Of a stretch of DNA of 9,165 nt, positions 7,010 to 9,165 are shown piece after piece. The notes below the pieces were generated by a model. The model did no database searches, was not told the origin of the DNA, and saw only the letters and a program-made list of their open reading frames with translations. Source of the DNA: Deltaproteobacteria bacterium (GTDB taxonomy: Bacteria > Desulfobacterota_B > Binatia > UBA9968). The stretch lies in NCBI GenBank assembly GCA_027297485.1, contig JAPUHZ010000114.1, positions 1-9,165 of the forward strand, read 5' to 3'. The translations under genes and the position numbers were made by a program. Numbering within the stretch: the stretch's first letter is position 1; each line of letters starts with the position of its first letter.

Positions 7010-7033
7010 AGTGTCGTGGACAGGGCGGTTACC

Positions 7034-7126
7034 GGCAATGCTTCACAAACTCCGCCGGAGGCGAAAATTTGTCAATTTTATTTGGCATCAGAGCCACTCT
7101 GGGCCTGGGTTTGCTCGATGTTAGGC
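7034..7126. repeat. Degenerate attC-like region ending in GTTAGGC
   Basis: No gene lies in 7010-7302. The first part holds GTTAGGC (7120-7126), an exact match to the attC core GTTRRRY on the plus strand, or to RYYYAAC (GCCTAAC) on the minus strand. Six bases inside it, GGGTTTG (7107-7113) pairs with CAAACTCC (7046-7053) with one unpaired T, as expected of attC L boxes. The outer partner of GTTAGGC is poor (GGCAAT near 7034). Small hairpins lie between, AAAATT/AATTTT and CAGAG/CTCTG. It may be a decayed attC or chance. Confidence 0.3.
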
Positions 7127-7129
7127 CGC

Positions 7130-7165
7130 CAGGACGCAATTAATGAGCTATTGAATTGCGTCTTG
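7130..7165. repeat. Inverted repeat, 12 bp arms with 12-nt loop
   Basis: The arms at 7130-7141 and 7154-7165 pair over 12 positions, including nine perfect pairs (GACGCAATT with AATTGCGTC) and one G-T wobble. Three further pairs (AAT/ATT) can form inside after a one-base bulge. No T-run follows on either strand, so it is not a standard terminator. A second small hairpin, AATTG/CAATT (7185-7198), and an eight-base palindrome TTGTACAA (7163-7170) sit beside it. The stretch encodes nothing I can recognise. Confidence 0.6.
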
Positions 7166-7201
7166 TACAACTAGATTGAAGGAGAATTGAATCCAATTAG
7201 G

Positions 7202-7289
7202 CAGTTAACGAATAAGTTGACCGGCGGCGCAAAAATGCCGCCATCAGAACCGGCGCCATTCGCCGTCCGGTCCAACGCTTGGTTAGATG
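7202..7289 (-). repeat. attC recombination site (integron cassette type)
   Basis: The 88 bp element folds as an attC. Read on the minus strand, the outer boxes are ATCTAAC (7288-7282), a perfect RYYYAAC, and GTTAACTG (7209-7202); plus-strand CAGTTAAC and GTTAGATG pair at seven of eight positions, counting one G-T. Unpaired spacers of 6 and 5 nt follow (7210-7215 and 7277-7281). Then come the inner boxes: GTTG-A-CCGG-CGGCG (7216-7229) pairs fully with the arm at 7261-7276, leaving C7272 and T7266 extrahelical, both on the same arm. Such one-sided extrahelical bases are the hallmark of attC sites and set strand choice by the integrase. The element begins about 13 nt after the ORF B stop, as in a gene cassette. 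Confidence 0.75.
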
Positions 7290-7302
7290 ACCCGGATGGG
7301 AT

Positions 7303-8055
7303 TCAGTCCGAGTCGCCCCACCTAAGTTTTCTTTTCAGGAACGTCAAGAGCAGGGGATAGGTGACAACAAATATCACGGCACCAACGCCCCACTTGAGCA
7401 GTTGATACGTGGTCTCGGAGATGCCCCAAATGGTGTAAACCGAAACGGGAACCGTGACCGAATCGAGATCGGTGCGTGCCTCCTCCGTGCCATTGATGAT
7501 TAACTTATTTCTGATTTTGTAATAGCGATCGGCGGGATCGCTCTCTTGGTGATAGAACAATTCCGAAATACTTAGCACTAGCAGATGCTTACCTTCCGAC
7601 TTGGGTGTCGCTGTCCAAACGAAATGTGCTGGTAATGACTTCGATTCTTTCGCAATTCGCTCGCTTGGAGCAATGTTGAAGGCGGAAGATGACAGGCTTG
7701 CACCTTTGCCGGCGGGATACGATACCGTGTAGTCTGTCCTGTTCCCATGCTCATCGACGGTGAAAAACTGGCGATCGTGTTGTAGATTTATAGTGAACGT
7801 TTCGTTTATCTTCACGTTTGCAGGACACGTCAGTCTGAACGTCGTTGATTGCAAACTCCGCCTGATAAGGGAAGCCGTCTGCCCAGGAATAATGGTATTA
7901 GTGGCGTCGATAGACGTGGACCCCGCGTCAAAGGGCTCTTTGGCGAAACGAGTGAATGGAGATACATCATACAATAAACCGGAAAACGTGAAAAATCCTC
8001 CGAGAGCTAGCGCAGCACCGACAGCAATTGATACAGCATGCGACTTTGCGTTCAT
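7303..8055 (-). CDS. Uncharacterised membrane-anchored protein, putative cassette gene (ORF B)
   Basis: I do not recognise this 250-residue protein. It has an N-terminal membrane segment (about 9-31, AVSIAVGAALALGGFFTFSG) and a second near the C-terminus (about 219-240), which is followed by KRKLR and so probably ends in the cytoplasm. The roughly 185 residues between look beta-rich, with alternating hydrophobic strands such as FRLTCP, ETFTINLQ, HFVWTATP and SVTVPVSVY. An extracytoplasmic immunoglobulin-like or similar sandwich domain is likely. The ATG at 8055 is preceded by GAGGG about 8 nt upstream, and that ribosome site is part of the attC-like core GTTAGAGGG. The stop lies 13 nt before the well-formed attC. 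The arrangement is that of a promoterless integron cassette read leftward. No catalytic motif is visible. Confidence 0.75.
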   Translation of the reverse strand: MNAKSHAVSIAVGAALALGGFFTFSGLLYDVSPFTRFAKEPFDAGSTSIDATNTIIPGQTASLIRRSLQSTTFRLTCPANVKINETFTINLQHDRQFFTVDEHGNRTDYTVSYPAGKGASLSSSAFNIAPSERIAKESKSLPAHFVWTATPKSEGKHLLVLSISELFYHQESDPADRYYKIRNKLIINGTEEARTDLDSVTVPVSVYTIWGISETTYQLLKWGVGAVIFVVTYPLLLTFLKRKLRWGDSD

Positions 8056-8065
8056 AAGTCGAACC

Positions 8066-8127
8066 CTCTAACTATTAAGTGAGCCGCTTAGGCGGTGCCA
8101 TCGCTGCCGGCCTATCCCGGACAGCTC
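8066..8127 (-). repeat. Degenerate attC-like half-site between ORF A and ORF B
   Basis: The 109 bp between the two genes contains, on the minus strand, GCGGCTCACTTAATAGTTAGAG (8087-8066 as GCGGCTCAC, TTAATA and GTTAGAG), strongly reminiscent of the right half of an attC (L' box, spacer, R' box). The left half is poor: only GAGC of ACAGCTC (8121-8127) pairs with GCTC, and no RYYYAAC lies at the expected spot. A small CCGC/GCGG hairpin lies within. This may be a decayed or hybrid site. Confidence 0.35.
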
Positions 8128-8164
8128 TGAAATCCATTCAAAGCAGAATCGCATGTAATATCCC

Positions 8165-8842
8165 TCATTTAAGAAAGCTCGGTTGAAGCTTGAACCCTTG
8201 GTCGTCTACGAAGAAATATATACGAGTAAAAGAACTCGACGTAGGAGCTTTCTCTGGTGGGCGTTCCACCCAATGGTCCAAACCATCTTCATTTTGGAGA
8301 GAAAAACAATATGAAGGAAGTTGTATTTTGACGAAGGGAAAGGGAAAGGTCCGAACCGACACCCCGATACAGACGAAAATGCTCTTCCATTGGGCCTTTT
8401 TGAACGGAATAGGGAAGATAGGCCGATATGTCCGAGACTGTCCTGGCGGGATGTCCCCAATACGCAATGGTTTTTTTGGTGTAGGCCCACTCCAGCTTCC
8501 GCGACTTGGCACCTCCAGCCAGCCCTCCACAACAGGCCTGACGTCCCTAAGAGTGACATTTCCGTTATTGTTAAAAACAAAATCTGCCTGGAGGAGGTCA
8601 ACTGGGTTGTTCCGAGGGGTAACGGAAAGATCTGGAGTAAAGAACGAGATGATGGCTAGAATGGCTGATACTGACCCAGCCACGCTGAGCAGTATGACCC
8701 AATGATTCTGAAGGAAGTTGGTTATTAGCGCCGATACCGATGCCTCTATTCCGCCGTGTGTCGAAAGGTAGCACGACTTTGAACCGGGAATTGCGTTGTT
8801 CCGGCAATGCTGCCCATCTTTAGTGAGTGCGGCACATCTCAT
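8165..8842 (-). CDS. Membrane protein with N-terminal Cys/His zinc-knuckle-like motif, putative cassette gene (ORF A)
   Basis: This 225-residue protein starts with RCAALTKDGQHC, then Cys24 and His29. Cys3, Cys13, Cys24 and His29 follow the pattern RCxAxTxxGxxCxxxAxxGxxxCxxH, seen in small uncharacterised domains (the DUF5763-like group) that probably bind a metal. One membrane helix follows (about 48-68). The remaining 155 residues look like a beta-sandwich, with FVFNNNGNVTLRDVRP resembling strand-turn patterns in tethered domains of unknown function. With one helix, the knuckle and the sandwich should lie on opposite sides of the membrane. The ATG at 8842 is supported by the motif at the very N-terminus; the ribosome site is weak. 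It begins 20 nt after an attC-type core GTTAGGT, as expected of a gene cassette. The function is unknown. Confidence 0.78.
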   Translation of the reverse strand: MRCAALTKDGQHCRNNAIPGSKSCYLSTHGGIEASVSALITNFLQNHWVILLSVAGSVSAILAIISFFTPDLSVTPRNNPVDLLQADFVFNNNGNVTLRDVRPVVEGWLEVPSRGSWSGPTPKKPLRIGDIPPGQSRTYRPIFPIPFKKAQWKSIFVCIGVSVRTFPFPFVKIQLPSYCFSLQNEDGLDHWVERPPEKAPTSSSFTRIYFFVDDQGFKLQPSFLK

Positions 8843-8861
8843 GTCGTTCGCTGCAGAAGCT

Positions 8862-8925
8862 ACCTAACTATTGATTATACTGGTCGGCATAACACAAATG
8901 CCGGATTTCATAGATCGAGGTAGAT
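8862..8925 (-). repeat. Probable short attC site upstream of ORF A
   Basis: On the minus strand a 64 bp hairpin runs from ATCTACC (8925-8919, one change from RYYYAAC) to GTTAGGT (8868-8862, a perfect GTTRRRY). These outer boxes pair at five of seven positions. Inside, GATTAT pairs with ATAGATC, leaving a single G (8913) extrahelical, and a perfect 6 bp stem CGGCAT/ATGCCG (8885-8890 with 8898-8903) closes a 7-nt loop. The unpaired G lies on the same arm as the extrahelical bases of the 7202-7289 site. The internal loop is large, so the call is moderate. Confidence 0.45.
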
Positions 8926-8955
8926 TCTCTTGCCTTACCAAGTACTTGTCAAGGC
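8924..8955 (-). promoter_or_regulatory. Promoter-like pair overlapping a 24 bp palindrome, upstream of ORF A
   Basis: On the minus strand TTGACA (8952-8947), a perfect -35, is followed at exactly 17 bp by GAGAAT (8929-8924), a 4/6 -10. The -35 sits inside a near-perfect palindrome (8932-8955) whose half-site is GCCTTNNCAAGT, matching at 20 of 24 positions, so a dimeric repressor could block the promoter. Transcription would begin near 8917 and read through ORF A and ORF B. No gene for such a regulator lies nearby. The -10 overlaps the end of the attC-like element. Confidence 0.4.
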
Positions 8956-8987
8956 CGACCCTGCTCTCACACAAAAGTCAAAAACTA

Positions 8988-9056
8988 AAGCCTGACACCT
9001 TTTCCTCCTACAAGACGGCCTCAGGAACATTTTGTTGTAGTGCAAGCCCTGACCCC
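8988..9056. repeat. Two short imperfect direct repeats, REP-like
   Basis: AAGCCTGACACC (8988-8999) and AAGCCCTGACCCC (9044-9056) differ by one insertion and one substitution and lie 44 bp apart. On the minus strand they read GGTGTCAGGCTT and GGGGTCAGGGCTT. Short motifs of this GGGGTCAGG/GGTGTCAGG type are often scattered beside REP-associated (Y1, IS200-like) transposases in environmental bacteria. No transposase is visible here, so this would be a remnant. The rest of 8926-9106 holds nothing else I can support as coding. Confidence 0.35.
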
Positions 9057-9106
9057 ATAATCCGTCATGGCTAAAAAGCCTAGATGGCAAGACCGCAAAA
9101 CTGGAC

Positions 9107-9165
9107 TTAATTAGAAGCCTTTGATTTTATCAGTTTCCACTCAAACCCGATCTCATTCAGCCGCC
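9107..9165 (-). CDS. C-terminal tail of a gene resembling a helicase-associated (HA) domain protein (runs off the right edge)
   Basis: The last 18 codons before a TAA at 9109-9107 read RLNEIGFEWKLIKSKASN. The core RLNEIGFEW closely resembles the end of helicase-associated (HA) domain repeats, which typically read RLxxLGFxW. The frame is open to the window edge. Only this tail is visible, so whether it carries a helicase domain, HA repeats alone or neither cannot be told. A weak GGCT/AGCC hairpin (9069-9080) follows the stop. The gene lies about 180 bp before the attC-like element and on the same strand as ORF A. Confidence 0.45.
   Translation of the reverse strand, partial: RLNEIGFEWKLIKSKASN

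Noticed and set aside
8190..8705. Plus-strand open frame of 171 codons
   Set aside because: It is antisense to ORF A, whose Cys/His motif, membrane helix and start position make the minus strand the real coding strand.
8871..9074. Plus-strand open frame of 67 codons
   Set aside because: It has a non-ATG start and no ribosome site, runs through the hairpin, palindrome and REP-like repeats, and resembles no protein.
6241..9165. CRISPR array or direct repeat of the tRNA 3' end
   Set aside because: No regularly spaced repeats were seen, and no second copy of the tRNA 3' end could be found by reading this stretch.

Overview
The window has a conserved chromosomal half (about 1-6240) and an accessory half (about 6241-9165). 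The host is a Gram-negative bacterium, because the window encodes the Tol-Pal envelope machine, including an outer-membrane lipoprotein. Fusing pgk-tpiA-secG to a tRNA-Leu next to a tol operon fits deep-branching proteobacteria-like lineages (Desulfobacterota, Nitrospirota or NC10 types). I cannot name a genus from the sequence.

Positions 1-3777 carry a minus-strand operon read right to left: tolQ, tolR, a TolA/TonB-type transducer, tolB and the first 81 codons of pal, which runs off the left edge. TolQ and TolR form the proton-driven inner-membrane motor. TolA spans the periplasm, TolB is the periplasmic propeller and Pal is the peptidoglycan-binding lipoprotein. Spacing is tight (0 bp tolR-tolA, 8 bp overlap tolA-tolB), except for a 103 bp gap between tolQ and tolR. 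Divergent from this operon, positions 3824-6240 carry pgk, tpiA (ATGA overlap), secG and a complete class II tRNA-Leu(GAG) with encoded CCA. The shared tolQ/pgk region is only about 46 bp. Neither gene has a recognisable Shine-Dalgarno sequence, and tolQ has no in-frame ATG at a suitable place.

Immediately 3' of the tRNA, on the opposite strand, lies the C-terminal third of a tyrosine recombinase (6267 to about 6482). It is the usual sign of an island inserted at a tRNA gene, here broken. A 154-residue gene of unknown function follows on the plus strand (6545-7009).

The stretch 7010-9165 looks like a small integron-type cassette array on the minus strand with no integrase in view. ORF B (8055-7303) is followed directly by a well-formed attC site (7289-7202), whose paired R and L boxes carry extrahelical bases. 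ORF A (8842-8165) starts just after an attC-like hairpin (8925-8862). ORF B itself starts just after a degenerate half-site ending in GTTAGAG. Both cassette genes encode membrane-anchored proteins that I cannot assign to a function; ORF A starts with a small Cys/His zinc-knuckle-like motif. Upstream of ORF A are a promoter-like pair overlapping a 24 bp palindrome, two short REP-like direct repeats, and at the right edge the last 18 codons of a gene resembling a helicase-associated (HA) domain. The most interesting signal is this putative integrase-less cassette cluster inside a tRNA-Leu island. The calls rest on hand-folded sequence and family knowledge; no searches were run.
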